A DNA stretch of 64,000 nucleotides, from contig NZ_JACHXU010000016.1 of NCBI RefSeq assembly GCF_014192335.1, forward strand, positions 1-64,000, written 5' to 3'. A program made the position numbers and the translations under genes. Below the pieces are notes generated by a model. The model was not told the DNA's origin. It saw only the letters and a program-made list of their open reading frames with translations, and ran no database searches. The stretch's first letter is position 1; every line of letters starts with the position of its first letter. Below are positions 18,875 through 29,436 of the stretch, one piece after another. This stretch comes from Aporhodopirellula rubra. GTDB lineage: Bacteria > Planctomycetota > Planctomycetia > Pirellulales > Pirellulaceae.

Positions 18875-21800
18875 TCAGTTCTGCCATTTGGCCAACTCTG
18901 CTGACCACTGCTGCAACCGACCGCGATGCTTCTCGATCCCGGCGAGAGCCGACAACAGCAACAGCCCGGTCGTGATCCCAAACACCCACCACGGCCATAC
19001 CGCATCGATCGATTCAGTCGCGTGCCACACCATACTCGTCACGCCCATGAACACAAAGATCGCGCCGAGGTACAAGAACGGTTTCACCCGCAACGCGACC
19101 CCCACGAGCATGCCGGCCAGCGAGAGCGACACCAGGATGACAGGCCCCCAAAGCGAACTGCCGATCTCACGCATCAGCATATCGGCGGTGCTACTCAGAT
19201 AGATCACCAGCGTCGCGCCATAGCGTATCGCGGCCCCAACCTTCTCGTCGAGATTCTCCCGCTGCCAATACGCAACCGCCAACACACAGACCGCCGGCGG
19301 GATCAACCACGCCTGGGGATGCGTCAGGAAATCCCATCCCGGCATTTGTGTCAGCATCACCCACAACGCCCCGTTGGCGAGCACTACCGTGGCGACGCGT
19401 GGCATCCCTTGCTTCCACATGACCGACATCACACCGTAGTAGATCGCACCGACCACCAGCAAACCCTGGTAAGACGCCGTGCCGTTGTAAAACGTCCATG
19501 ACCACGCATCGGAATGCCATATCGAAGCATACGATCCACTGAGCCAAAACCCGACGACCGGAATCATCGGCAAGAACATCGCCGTCCGTCGCATCGCTTC
19601 CGACAACACCGCGTCACCACGCCGGATCGCCCACTGCGTCAAACCAACGCTGGCAAACGCGATCACCATCACGACATACGGCCAAACCTGACGCAATCCC
19701 AAAAACGCGATCGAACTGCGGCACAGGAACAGATGCAACCACGTCAGGCCAGCAATCGCCTGCGCCGCATACAGCAACTGACGCCGCCGCGAATCATCCA
19801 AACGCAACCAATTCGCCGGGCCTGCTTCCCCTAACAACGAACGCTCCGGCGTCGGCCCGCTCAGGATCGCCAACATACCGGTCATCAATGCGAACCCACC
19901 CAAAATGATCGCAACGACGACGACGAGGGGCATCGCTACACCAGGTATACCGACGTTGCCCTGACGGATCGCCATTTCGATCCCCAACATCGACAACAAC
20001 GACACCCCGGCAACGATTGCCGAACAACGACTCCCGACTCGCAATGCGTTCTGCCAGCGATCTAAAAACGGGCCACCCAACAATCTCGGAACGGCCAACG
20101 CGATGACTCCGATCGCGAAGACCGACGCGATCAACAACCGCATCGTCGCGGTCAAAAGCCATTCACCAGCATCGGGCTGCCCCAACACTGCCACCAACGC
20201 CAACGCCCACAGCCCCACCAACACACTCAAATTTCGACGGCGGTCGGCCGCACCCGAGCGAATCGGCTGCGTTTGCTCCGAAAGCATGAACAACGACCAC
20301 GCCATCCCGGCAATCGCGACGATCGACAACCGCACCCAGTTCGCATCCGTCCCTGAACCAATCGAGCCGGCCATCCCAGCCGTTGCCGCTAAGCCGATCG
20401 AAATCAAACTCCCAAAACAAACCCATCCGAGCACCACCCGCTCGGCCGCGATACCGAACCGATCGACCTCTGGCCCGCGTCCGATCCGCAACTCAAGCCG
20501 CGACCGCAATCGCTCAATTGACGCCAATCCCCCTATCACCATCGTCACCGACACCGTCGCCGCCATCATGATGGCCACCCAGCGTGCACCGCTTTCCAAT
20601 TGCCAAACTCGGGCGAAACTCGCGGCACCAACTGCCGCACCGAGCGTGACTAGCAACACCGAAACGCTCCACATCGACAACGGCCGCGAACGAGGCACAC
20701 CGGGACGTAACAAACACGTAGCCGCCACCACACACGCGATCAAGAACTGCAACATTCCCATCGCGGCTGGCAAACTCGTCGCCGTGATCGTCCTCCAACG
20801 AACATCCGCGTCCAGCATAAAGATGCTGAGCATCAACATCGGAACCAACAATGCCGACACACCGACGTCCGCGCGAGCCACCTGCCGGTGTCCCAAAACC
20901 GTCAATCGATCGCTCCGCCACAACACCACGCAGGCTCCCACCCACCCCACAACACACGTCATCCGAACGAGCCCTCGCGAAGCGATTTCGGGATGAATCA
21001 ACAATAAAAAGCTGCCCGCCAAGACGACAAACCATCCAAGAATCCGCGGCAAGACTGCCACAGGGCGAAACCCTCCCGACATTTCATCGGTACTCGCGAA
21101 CCGCATCAATGCCACCGCCGCCGTTCCCATTGCCGCCAACGCCATCCACAAAACCCAGGCCTCGCAACCTGCCGACAGAGAGGGCCATCCACGCCAACAC
21201 AAACACGCGAGACCAAACAACAGGAACGTCTGGCCGGTCACATGCCATGCCTGTATCGGACTCGCGCGACGCCACACCAAGACCGCCGACGCGATACTCC
21301 CAATCAACCCACTCCCGACGATTACCAACAACGAATCCGACGCATCGATCCATCCCATCGCAATCGCGATGCAAGCCAAATGGCCGCTCATCACCGGTAA
21401 CAAAAAGGGCAGCACGCGAGCCACCGTATCCCAATCAACCCGGCAACTTGCCGATGACAACGACGACGCTCGGCAACAAACCATCAGTGCCAAGACCGAA
21501 ACGATCGCACCGAGAGGCAAACTCCACGTGATCGACGGTGACGCATCGCTCAACAGCCCTCCCAGGACCACACCCGCCGATACCAATCCGACGAGCACGA
21601 TCCACACCCACGAAAGTGCCGCTCCCTGATCGGATGTCGATTCGCCATCCTTCTGCGAATTCGCCGGCGACCAAACCGTCGCGATTGCCAACCACAACAC
21701 TGCCCCAATCACGGATGCCTGCCACCAAATCACTTCGGGGACCACGAAGAAAACAGGAACACCGATACCAATCGCGGCCGGCATCAACATCGCGGACAAC

Positions 21801-24800
21801 ACTCTCCGCAAATCTGTAGCAATCGCGTCCTCGCGGGCTCCCCCATCCGATTCGACCGGATTCGCAACCGACAAACGCCCCCACGAAAACTCACCGAGCG
21901 GATCAAATCGGCTGCTAAAAAAGAGCAGCCCCAGCGACGACGCCACCCACCAACTCGCCACCGCGAGCGTACTCCATCGGTCCGGTGCCAATCCTTCCGA
22001 GAGAGGCCCCCACCAATCTGCCCACAACAACACTGCCGACCCGAGCGACAACAAAACCCCCAGAGTGACCACTCCGATTTCACGGCTTCCCGATTCCGAA
22101 TCACTGAAACCGAAGTCGCCAACATCGAAACCATGCGAACGCCCATCCGCCGTCCTCACACGCGATCCGATTCCCCACGCCGCCAACACTCCACCACACG
22201 CCAACGTCGTCGTACCGATCAATTGCAGCGATGGTGACGCCGCGATGCTTGCCGAAACACCAATCGCGAACAACAACCCACTGAGCCCGCCGACGACTCC
22301 CAGAGAACGACGAAACATTTGACACGGCTCTCGGAGTTGGCTCACCCAAAGTCCTCCCGCCAATCCCATCATCAACGACAGTCGGCCCAATGACCGCACG
22401 TCCAACCCGGACGGGACGTTGAACCATTGATCCAACGGAACCCCCAGCGGTGCACATAAGACGGCGACGTAACGCCACGCCACCCCCACGCCCAACACCC
22501 CCAACGACGCAATTAGGAATCCACCATCAGGCATCACGCGACGCGACCAAGCCGTGTTCATGACGAGCGGATTGTCATATCGGGCAGGCAAAAACCGAAA
22601 ACACTCACGAACCACCGTCCACACTGTTGCCGCGACCACCAACACCGCCGCGCTGCTCCACAGCGCGTCCGTGTTCTTCCACGCCGAAATTTGCCACAAC
22701 TCAATCCCACCGAAGTGCGTCACGCCACAAAAGACAGCTATAGCGGAAACCATCATGGCGATTTGCAAGTAACGACGCTGCGAAACAACAAACGCCCCGA
22801 TCGCCAACAGAACACCCGCTGTCACGGTCTCCCACGCTGACACACCCCACGACGGTGACAATACCGTGTCCAACCGTGCCCCCATCCATCCCTGCACCGC
22901 TAGAAAGCCAACAACTCCACACGCGGGCGCCACCGACATTCCCACCAATCGGGCGACCGCAGCACGCGATTGATCCGGCTGAGTCAATTTGCCCGCAATC
23001 GCCATTACCAACATCGAACTGCTCAGCCCGATCAACGCCGTTGCTATCGATTCGTACTCGACGAACAAACCGCCATCGGCCCAACGCACCACACCAAAAC
23101 AAGTCAACCAAAAACACGTCCCCGCGACCGCGGATGCCCATATCCACGCCGAAGCTCTGGCGGCATCTCGCACCGCCGCCCAAACTGCGAGCACCATTGC
23201 ACCGAACAAGATTCCCGCCAGTGCCCACACCGGCATCATGCCCAGCCAACTCGTTGGGGCCACGCTCAACACCACCGCTTGCACGCTCGCAATTACTCCC
23301 CAAAACGCAGTCGCGATAAACCAAGTCGTGGCGTCTGAGTCCGCGATCGAAATCGCTTTTGAAGTGCTCGCTCCGATTTGCCGGCGATACAGAGACGCCC
23401 CAACCATTCCACTGAGCATCGCGAAACCGAGCGACACCATCATCGGCTCACCACCGAGAAACGCTCGCCATACCGCGACATCACCCCAGTCCGACCGAGC
23501 CAGCCAAGACGGCGACGACAGCATCGCGGCAATCCCGACAGGCACGCTGGCTTCCGCTAACCGCGGACGCCCACGCAAGACCAATCCGGCACCGATCATC
23601 GCCCCCGAAATCGCCGCGGCATGAGCCCACAACCAGCCCACTCGCTCGATCGACGCAGGCAACACCAGCAACACCGCCCCTGCGGCAATCACGCTCAGAA
23701 CAACGCAAACGAAGCGAGACGTCGCCCGCTTCGGTACGCCCAACAACATTTTCGAAAACCCGACATGCATCGTCAGGATCGATACCCAAACCGGCACAGT
23801 TGCGATCGCAATTTGAATCCACGCGATGCGACCGTCGGCCTTATAAAGAAACGCCGCATACACAACCACGCTGGCCAACGCCGCGATCGCAATCCCCAAG
23901 CGCAACCAGTGGTTCGACCAAAAACGACGACCTCCCTTCATCCCTCCATCATTCAGCAAACGACGCGTCTGCGGTGAACTTGAACGAAAGTGGCGACGCG
24001 ACGGGACCAGTAACGCGGCCGCGGTCGCAATCGCGGGCACAAACAGAAAACTGCCCGCACCGACACCCAACCAACGCCCGACCGCAGGCAGCAAGGGAAG
24101 ACAAAGCGTCGGGGCCACGACGCTCGCCGTCAATGCCGCCGCTCCGCCTCGACCGACTAACTCGAGCGACGCCATCCACAACAACCAACCACACCCAACC
24201 GTTCCCAGTGCAATCGCCGCTAAGGTCGTCGGCGAAGAAAGCGACACGGTGTCGACGCTCGCGCCTGCCGCTGCCAAACCCGCCAACACGGACAACGGAA
24301 CCAACAACGTTGCAATGATTAACACAGCTCTCGAGGTGTGACGCAGCTTCCAACGCCGCATCGTGTACAACCCAGCCGCAAAGATCGCCGCATCGGCCGA
24401 CATGAAAATCAACGAAGGAACCACACGGTGCGTCGACGTGATCGTGCTCCACAAACTGACGACCAATCCGATCGAACAAACCACGATCATCAACCCGGCG
24501 ACCAATTCACCCCACCGAATGTTGTGATCCGCCAAGAACGAAGCGATCACTTCCGACATCGCCCGCTGAACGCTGGCGGGTTGAACACTGGCTGACCGAT
24601 CCTGTTCACGCGTCGCGGCCAAACCAAACGGCTCCTCAGCCAATGTTCGATCGCCCACATCCGCATGACTCAACTGTCCCAACACTGGTTGCGGCGATGC
24701 CTCCGATGTCGGACGCTCGGCGGCAACGGGTGCTGAATGAATCGCGTGATCTAGTGCGACTTCCTCGACACGATCCACCCGCCGAACCGGTCCGACGACC

Positions 24801-25162
24801 GACACATCCGGACTCGCGACTTCAGCCGATCGCGACGCCTCAGCCATGCCCGCAAACTCACGGGCCTTTGCTTTTAGCTCGCTCGCCGTCGCGGCTTCGA
24901 TCCCGTCCGTTGCCGCGAGGGCATCAACCATCCTTTCAAACGCCGCGATATCCTTGACCGGGCTGGGAGCCTCGTCCGCCGCGTTGCCCGACAACGATCG
25001 GCGTTCAGGCATCCCCCGATCACCAAACGCCTCGGGGTTCGAAGCGAGAGAATCAAACGATCCGCTCAACTGCCGGCCGATCGCCCGGATCGCCAACCAC
25101 GTGCCGTGGCCCAGCGCGGTAATGAATGCCCACACGAAAAGAACGTAGAAGAAGACGGCCAT
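18875..25162 (-). CDS. Giant multi-pass membrane protein of unknown function (~2,095 aa)
   Basis: One uninterrupted frame of 2,095 residues from the ATG giving MAVFFYVLFVWAF (an upstream ATG at 25207 is less likely). After one N-terminal helix comes a soluble Ser/Ala/Glu-rich stretch of about 170 residues. Then, from SFLADHNIRWGELVAGLMIV near residue 200 to the end, dozens of hydrophobic helices alternate with short loops, many ending in Arg-rich or Trp-rich turns. That count is an estimate by eye. The helix groups look internally repetitive (recurrent ILVGLLxA / WLxAxxxG patterns), as if built by duplication. No transporter signature, catalytic motif or extracellular domain is visible. The nearest likeness I can suggest is the DUF2157/DUF2339-type polytopic proteins, and weakly. 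Convergent with rplQ. Confidence 0.75.
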   Translation of the reverse strand: MAVFFYVLFVWAFITALGHGTWLAIRAIGRQLSGSFDSLASNPEAFGDRGMPERRSLSGNAADEAPSPVKDIAAFERMVDALAATDGIEAATASELKAKAREFAGMAEASRSAEVASPDVSVVGPVRRVDRVEEVALDHAIHSAPVAAERPTSEASPQPVLGQLSHADVGDRTLAEEPFGLAATREQDRSASVQPASVQRAMSEVIASFLADHNIRWGELVAGLMIVVCSIGLVVSLWSTITSTHRVVPSLIFMSADAAIFAAGLYTMRRWKLRHTSRAVLIIATLLVPLSVLAGLAAAGASVDTVSLSSPTTLAAIALGTVGCGWLLWMASLELVGRGGAAALTASVVAPTLCLPLLPAVGRWLGVGAGSFLFVPAIATAAALLVPSRRHFRSSSPQTRRLLNDGGMKGGRRFWSNHWLRLGIAIAALASVVVYAAFLYKADGRIAWIQIAIATVPVWVSILTMHVGFSKMLLGVPKRATSRFVCVVLSVIAAGAVLLVLPASIERVGWLWAHAAAISGAMIGAGLVLRGRPRLAEASVPVGIAAMLSSPSWLARSDWGDVAVWRAFLGGEPMMVSLGFAMLSGMVGASLYRRQIGASTSKAISIADSDATTWFIATAFWGVIASVQAVVLSVAPTSWLGMMPVWALAGILFGAMVLAVWAAVRDAARASAWIWASAVAGTCFWLTCFGVVRWADGGLFVEYESIATALIGLSSSMLVMAIAGKLTQPDQSRAAVARLVGMSVAPACGVVGFLAVQGWMGARLDTVLSPSWGVSAWETVTAGVLLAIGAFVVSQRRYLQIAMMVSAIAVFCGVTHFGGIELWQISAWKNTDALWSSAAVLVVAATVWTVVRECFRFLPARYDNPLVMNTAWSRRVMPDGGFLIASLGVLGVGVAWRYVAVLCAPLGVPLDQWFNVPSGLDVRSLGRLSLMMGLAGGLWVSQLREPCQMFRRSLGVVGGLSGLLFAIGVSASIAASPSLQLIGTTTLACGGVLAAWGIGSRVRTADGRSHGFDVGDFGFSDSESGSREIGVVTLGVLLSLGSAVLLWADWWGPLSEGLAPDRWSTLAVASWWVASSLGLLFFSSRFDPLGEFSWGRLSVANPVESDGGAREDAIATDLRRVLSAMLMPAAIGIGVPVFFVVPEVIWWQASVIGAVLWLAIATVWSPANSQKDGESTSDQGAALSWVWIVLVGLVSAGVVLGGLLSDASPSITWSLPLGAIVSVLALMVCCRASSLSSASCRVDWDTVARVLPFLLPVMSGHLACIAIAMGWIDASDSLLVIVGSGLIGSIASAVLVWRRASPIQAWHVTGQTFLLFGLACLCWRGWPSLSAGCEAWVLWMALAAMGTAAVALMRFASTDEMSGGFRPVAVLPRILGWFVVLAGSFLLLIHPEIASRGLVRMTCVVGWVGACVVLWRSDRLTVLGHRQVARADVGVSALLVPMLMLSIFMLDADVRWRTITATSLPAAMGMLQFLIACVVAATCLLRPGVPRSRPLSMWSVSVLLVTLGAAVGAASFARVWQLESGARWVAIMMAATVSVTMVIGGLASIERLRSRLELRIGRGPEVDRFGIAAERVVLGWVCFGSLISIGLAATAGMAGSIGSGTDANWVRLSIVAIAGMAWSLFMLSEQTQPIRSGAADRRRNLSVLVGLWALALVAVLGQPDAGEWLLTATMRLLIASVFAIGVIALAVPRLLGGPFLDRWQNALRVGSRCSAIVAGVSLLSMLGIEMAIRQGNVGIPGVAMPLVVVVAIILGGFALMTGMLAILSGPTPERSLLGEAGPANWLRLDDSRRRQLLYAAQAIAGLTWLHLFLCRSSIAFLGLRQVWPYVVMVIAFASVGLTQWAIRRGDAVLSEAMRRTAMFLPMIPVVGFWLSGSYASIWHSDAWSWTFYNGTASYQGLLVVGAIYYGVMSVMWKQGMPRVATVVLANGALWVMLTQMPGWDFLTHPQAWLIPPAVCVLAVAYWQRENLDEKVGAAIRYGATLVIYLSSTADMLMREIGSSLWGPVILVSLSLAGMLVGVALRVKPFLYLGAIFVFMGVTSMVWHATESIDAVWPWWVFGITTGLLLLSALAGIEKHRGRLQQWSAELAKWQN

Positions 25163-25457
25163 GGGGAATCGCCGGATTGGGTGCGGAACGAAGGGACAAA
25201 CAAGCAAAGGTAGCTTTCCCAGAGCCCTTCGTCGCTAGAATTAGCGCGGCAGCGACAATTTCGACATTTTCAACGGCAATACAGAAGGCTCGAGGAGCGA
25301 ATCCGCCCAACCGCATTCACACCACGCACGCCCGTCGCCCCTGGTTTCTCCGCCACGCCTGACGGCTCGATTCCGACGTGCGACTACCAAACCACGTCAT
25401 CGCGAGATAACATGCTCGGACGTTTTCCTCCCGCTTATCTCTGCATTCGGTTTTGTT

Positions 25458-26447
25458 TTGTCTCGCCGGTACCAACTTCTCGATTTCGGCAACGGACGCA
25501 AACTCGAGTCTCTCGCCGGGCGGTTGGTCGACCGTCCCTGCCCAGCAGCCGATCACGCTGTTCCTCACGATCCGTCCCTCTGGCGAGATGCCGACAGCCA
25601 CTTCGATCTCGACACGCGCACCTGGACTCACCGCACACCGTGGCCCGAACAACTGCACGTCGAAATCCTCACGTCAAACAAAACGCGCGAGCCAGAAGGC
25701 GCACCGGCTAACATTGAAAACGAAGTATTGTTGCGTGTCCCCGCTCAACCGACCCCCTTCGGACACATCGGGATCTTCCCCGAACAAATCGGCAACTGGC
25801 GCTGGCTCCACCGCACCGCACCGACCGCCGAACTGCCGGCGCGAGCGAAACAGAAACAAGCACTCAACCTGTTCGCCTACACCGGAGCCTCAACCATCAC
25901 CATGGCCAGGGACGGCATGAAAGTCGCGCATGTGGATGCCGCCAAACCGAACGTCGAAGCAGCCAAGCGAGTTGCCGCAGCCAACGACCTTCACGACGCC
26001 CCCATTCGTTACCTTGTCGATGACGCCACCGCGTTCGTACAACGAGAAATCCGCCGAGGCAATCGCTATCACACCGTCGTGCTCGACCCACCCGCCTACG
26101 GACACGGCCCCAAGAGCAAACGGGCTCCGAGATCACCGGGCAAACGACCGGCCCGCCAAGCCCAGGCCTGGCGGATCCAACGCGACCTCCCCGACCTGCT
26201 CGATAACTGCTTCGAACTGATCTCGGGAAAAACCTTTCGCATCCTCGTCACCGGCCACTCCGCCGAAATGGATCAATCCGACGTGCGGCAATGGATGCGA
26301 AAAAAGCTAGCCAATAGTCGCCTCGGCCGGATGCAACCGCAATTCAAAACCGGCCGCATGACCCTCACCGATCGATCCGGCCGAAAACTCGACGCCGGCT
26401 TCTACGTCCGCTGCTGGAAAGAAGAAGAAACAAACCCAACCCCGTAA
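25458..26447 (+). CDS. Class I SAM-dependent (rRNA cytosine-C5-like) methyltransferase, RlmI/RlmK type
   Basis: 329 residues from a TTG start. An N-terminal beta-rich segment lacks a clear PUA domain (fewer than 130 residues before the SAM fold). Motif I is ALNLFAYTGASTITMA near 135-150, the acidic end of strand 2 is HVDAAKPNV, motif IV is VLDPPAYGHG near 208-216, and there is a conserved RILVTGH near the end. This matches PF10672-type methyltransferases. The substrate is probably 23S rRNA by family, not shown here. The gene stands alone, convergent with the next. Confidence 0.8.
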   Translation: MSRRYQLLDFGNGRKLESLAGRLVDRPCPAADHAVPHDPSLWRDADSHFDLDTRTWTHRTPWPEQLHVEILTSNKTREPEGAPANIENEVLLRVPAQPTPFGHIGIFPEQIGNWRWLHRTAPTAELPARAKQKQALNLFAYTGASTITMARDGMKVAHVDAAKPNVEAAKRVAAANDLHDAPIRYLVDDATAFVQREIRRGNRYHTVVLDPPAYGHGPKSKRAPRSPGKRPARQAQAWRIQRDLPDLLDNCFELISGKTFRILVTGHSAEMDQSDVRQWMRKKLANSRLGRMQPQFKTGRMTLTDRSGRKLDAGFYVRCWKEEETNPTP

Positions 26448-26475
26448 ACCCGCCTGCAACCTGTCACCCGCGACC

Positions 26476-26823
26476 TCACCTCTTCCGAATCCGATCCAAG
26501 CGACTCCGATGATGCAACATCGTTCGCACCACATCGATTCCCGCAAGCGCGACGATCGTGCACAACACCAACATCGCGCTCATCCAGCAACCGATCCACC
26601 ACGCCCGTCGATCCGGCGTCGCCAACGTCGCCGCCAAAATCAAAAGCCCACATAGAAAAAACAACGCGTTAACCTTGCGCCGCGATCGTGTGCGACGACG
26701 CAAGTACTTCTCATCCACCGGGTCGTCGAAAGAATCGTTTGGCCACCCGATCTGTTCGGTGCGAAACAACCACACCGAAAAAAGCATCAAGGTCGTCGCA
26801 ATGATCAATCCGCCGGCAAACAT
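26476..26823 (-). CDS. Small membrane protein, unknown function
   Basis: 115 residues from the ATG giving MFAGGLIIATTLMLF, which has AAGGAA about 10 nt upstream; the longer frame to 26889 has no such signal. It has an N-terminal membrane helix, an acidic then Arg-rich loop (DPVDEKYLRRRTRSRRK), two further helices (NALFFLCGLLILAATLA; WWIGCWMSAMLVLCTIVALAG) and a basic tail. No family recognised. It follows the M28 gene by about 80 nt on the same strand. Confidence 0.6.
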   Translation of the reverse strand: MFAGGLIIATTLMLFSVWLFRTEQIGWPNDSFDDPVDEKYLRRRTRSRRKVNALFFLCGLLILAATLATPDRRAWWIGCWMSAMLVLCTIVALAGIDVVRTMLHHRSRLDRIRKR

Positions 26824-26903
26824 TCCAAAATTCCTTCTGCAAAATGAGTCAGTCGCCAAACCGACCACACCCTCAACGCAATCATCCATCCGTCAGCGAA
26901 TAG

Positions 26904-28094
26904 CTACTTCCCCGACTGTTCGATGATCCATTGGTGAACCGTCCAAGTTACCGCAGCCAGACTCGTGCCGCTACATTTTTCAGGCACATCCTCAGTCGTG
27001 TGCCAATACTGCGGTGCACGAAACCCGGGACGCGGGTAATCAAAATCGATCAAATCCGTCGTCGGAATGCCGGCGATCTGATTCAGGGGCAAATGATCAT
27101 CGCGGATGTCTTGCATCCGTGTTCGGGGAACAAACGCACGCACCCCCAATCGACGCGCCGTTTGCCAAATCGACTTGGTCACATCGCGAGCGTAACGCAA
27201 ACTGTTGCGTTCATAGAGCAACTGCAACTCGCGATCACCCACCATGTCCAACAACACTCCCGCCCGGTAGGCAACCGCCGGCGGTGACATTCGGTACTGC
27301 TGTGCAAAGTGAGTCGACCCGAGGAAATAGTCATCACGCCCCTCGGCAAACACGAACTCCTCGGCGTCGAACAACACCACGTCCACGCCCACATCGCTCG
27401 GCAAGCTCGAAAACTGATGACTCATTTCCATCCACGCCGCCACACCACTGGCACCGTCGTTGGCGCCAACGAACACTCCCTTCGGATCGTTGCGATCACG
27501 GTCAGGGAACGGGCGGGTGTCGTAGTGGGCACACAGCAGAAAACGAATCGGGCGTTCCGGATACCAACTCGCAATCAAGTTCGCCATTTCCACGGCTTCC
27601 CCGGTTAACGGATGGCGAATCGATTCCTTCTGCAGTTCAACCGACGCGCCGTTCTGCGTGAAGAAGTCGGTCAGGTATTCCTGCTGCCGCTTCATCGCTT
27701 CGCTGCCCGTCGGCCGGGGCCCGAAGTCGCAGATCGTCTCCAGATACCCTATCGCCCTTTCAGGCGAATAGATCGCGGGGATCGGCCGCAGGGTCAGTTC
27801 CAACGGTCGCTCAAGTCCCCGATCCGATCCACCGAGGAAATAGATCCCCAGCCCCGCACCGGTCGCGATCCCAAAGACCAACAACGGCCATGAACGACGC
27901 AGCTTCCCGGCAAACCCGACACGTGGCGGACGCGAATCTGTCGCAGCGACTCGAGGCTCCGCAGAACGGCCTGCCGGATCGACATCCACACCGCCATCTG
28001 ACTCCTTCCGCCCGGCCGCCACTGGCGACCGGTTTGAGGCTCGATTTTTCATTGTATTTTGCTGGCGAGAACTCGCCGGATCCGAAACCGTCAT
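26904..28094 (-). CDS. M28-family zinc enzyme, glutaminyl-peptide cyclotransferase-like
   Basis: About 396 residues from the ATG giving MTVSDPASS. The frame is open to a GTG at 28160, and the ATG at 28052 (MKNRASNRSP) is another option. A single membrane helix (SWPLLVFGIATGAGLGIYFLG) anchors the protein. The enzyme domain shows CAHYDTRPFPD, VGANDGASGVA (metal Asp), VVLFDAEEFVF (Glu), LLDMVGD and APQYWHTTED (metal His), as in glutaminyl cyclases and M28 aminopeptidases. Probably acts outside the membrane on peptide N-termini. Cyclase versus peptidase cannot be settled by eye. Confidence 0.8.
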   Translation of the reverse strand: MTVSDPASSRQQNTMKNRASNRSPVAAGRKESDGGVDVDPAGRSAEPRVAATDSRPPRVGFAGKLRRSWPLLVFGIATGAGLGIYFLGGSDRGLERPLELTLRPIPAIYSPERAIGYLETICDFGPRPTGSEAMKRQQEYLTDFFTQNGASVELQKESIRHPLTGEAVEMANLIASWYPERPIRFLLCAHYDTRPFPDRDRNDPKGVFVGANDGASGVAAWMEMSHQFSSLPSDVGVDVVLFDAEEFVFAEGRDDYFLGSTHFAQQYRMSPPAVAYRAGVLLDMVGDRELQLLYERNSLRYARDVTKSIWQTARRLGVRAFVPRTRMQDIRDDHLPLNQIAGIPTTDLIDFDYPRPGFRAPQYWHTTEDVPEKCSGTSLAAVTWTVHQWIIEQSGK

Positions 28095-28245
28095 CAAGGA
28101 AATCCCATTTCCAGGAACCAAAAAAACCCCCGGGGAATTGTACCCGGAGATTCCGTTCACCCTAGCGAAAGGCGGGCGGTTTCGGTAGAGTTTGTCGGTC
28201 GAAAGCCGGACTTCCCACCCACCCCAAGGGAATTCCGACCAACAA

Positions 28246-28320
28246 CGGGATGTGGCTCAGCCTGGTTAGAGCGCTGCACTGGGGGTGCAGAGGTCGCAAG
28301 TTCGAATCTTGTCATCCCGA
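28246..28320 (+). tRNA. tRNA-Pro (GGG anticodon)
   Basis: A 75-nt cloverleaf. Acceptor cgggatg pairs with catcccg. The anticodon stem is ctgca/tgcag around loop ctggggg, giving anticodon GGG. The T-arm is gcaag ttcgaat cttgt and the discriminator is A. The 3' CCA is not encoded. The region just downstream is a plausible integration point for the accessory genes that follow. Confidence 0.95.
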
Positions 28321-28839
28321 CTCGTCATTTACAGTGTTTTTGACGATTTCTCAGAAATAAAACTAGAACCAAAGGCAGTGATTTAGAGCGGTTTTAACCG
28401 GCTCTCTCTGCCCTGCCGCTGAATTCACCTGAGTTCCGCCGCATTCAACGTAGCTCTACTAGTATCGGGCTCCGAATCGCTGCCCATCTGGAGGCAGCAC
28501 AGCCAACATCACTTTCAGTGATTCGTCGCGTGGCAAATCGGCCGGTCACCTACCGATGCGATAGAAACCGGTTCGGCCTCATTCAATGCAAAGCCCGTGG
28601 CAAAATGGACTAGCCCGCACATTCGCTCGGATTTCCATGAGACCGGTTGGATCGCGATACGAAGCTGATCCAACAAGCAAGGCCAAAACAAAAGTGCCAG
28701 CACTTTGCACGCTTAAAGAACCCACGCTCAAGCCTGAACGCAACTCGACGGTATCTGCTAGCTTTATCAGTGTGGGTAGCGACACTCGGCCCTACGCGAG
28801 CTTAGATCACGCGGTAAGCACACAGGTAGCTACCAAGCA
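28321..28839. other. Intergenic region downstream of tRNA-Pro
   Basis: About 520 nt. Only short minus-strand frames occur (e.g. 28579-28785, with one hydrophobic stretch). None has a convincing start or family likeness. I found no copy of the tRNA 3' end that would mark an attachment site. Confidence 0.4.
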
Positions 28840-29436
28840 TCAGTAGGATTCCGGTAGTTCGTCTCTCTCTTGGCGAGCGAACCAACTCTGTACAACGCCA
28901 TCTGGCCGAGCATTTCCACCGGTCGGTATCAGCCGATCAAGACGCGGGATATCTTCTGGGAATCGAAAAAGGTTCCGGTAAAGCACGGGATCATTTTCCT
29001 CGGCCAGTTCTGCGATCCGAAGCCACATCTCTCGCCACTGAATCATAATTTCAGCATTGAGATCAAGGACTCGAACCAACCGGATTGCGTCGCCGGAAAT
29101 CGCAAGCAATTCTCCAGAACCCAACACTTTCAAGTGACCAGAGGTCGCAACTGCAAAAGGATCATCAACCGCTTGAGCTCGCTTGACGTTGTTACATCGA
29201 CGGCAGGCGTAGACAAGATTGTCATAGGAAAGCTCCAAGTCAGGGTGTAGTGTTTGAGGCTGAAAATGATCTAGCTCATACTCCGCCGTGACCTGTCCCC
29301 ACCGTTCGCGTTTCAAACAATAGATACAACGAAACGTGAACTCATCTCTCAACCAAGGCCGGTAAGATTCATACCGCGAGTACCCATAGGGGCCATGACG
29401 TCGCGCGGTTCGCGGTTCTGGATAGTCGAATATCAA
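28840..29436 (-). CDS. HNH endonuclease-domain protein
   Basis: 198 residues. The HNH core is complete: C37xxC40 in FRCIYCLKRERWG, the central His in YELDHFQPQ (H57), N73 in YDNLVYACRRCNN, and a second zinc pair C78/C81. The C-terminal ~100 residues are helical and unrecognised (LDLNAEIMIQWREMWLRIAE). HNH domains of this type cut DNA and occur in mobile or defence loci, sometimes beside an ATPase; none is here. The start overlaps the upstream gene's stop by 4 nt (ATGA), so they are translationally coupled. Last gene of a three-gene operon. Confidence 0.8.
   Translation of the reverse strand: MIFDYPEPRTARRHGPYGYSRYESYRPWLRDEFTFRCIYCLKRERWGQVTAEYELDHFQPQTLHPDLELSYDNLVYACRRCNNVKRAQAVDDPFAVATSGHLKVLGSGELLAISGDAIRLVRVLDLNAEIMIQWREMWLRIAELAEENDPVLYRNLFRFPEDIPRLDRLIPTGGNARPDGVVQSWFARQERDELPESY

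Noticed and set aside
20103..20996. 297-codon plus-strand frame inside the giant gene
   Set aside because: Thr/Pro/Ala-rich shadow of the membrane-protein gene; no ribosome-binding site or domain.
28840..29436. Septu PtuB or retron-type HNH assignment
   Set aside because: No ATPase, reverse transcriptase or other partner of those systems is adjacent, so only a generic HNH call is supported.
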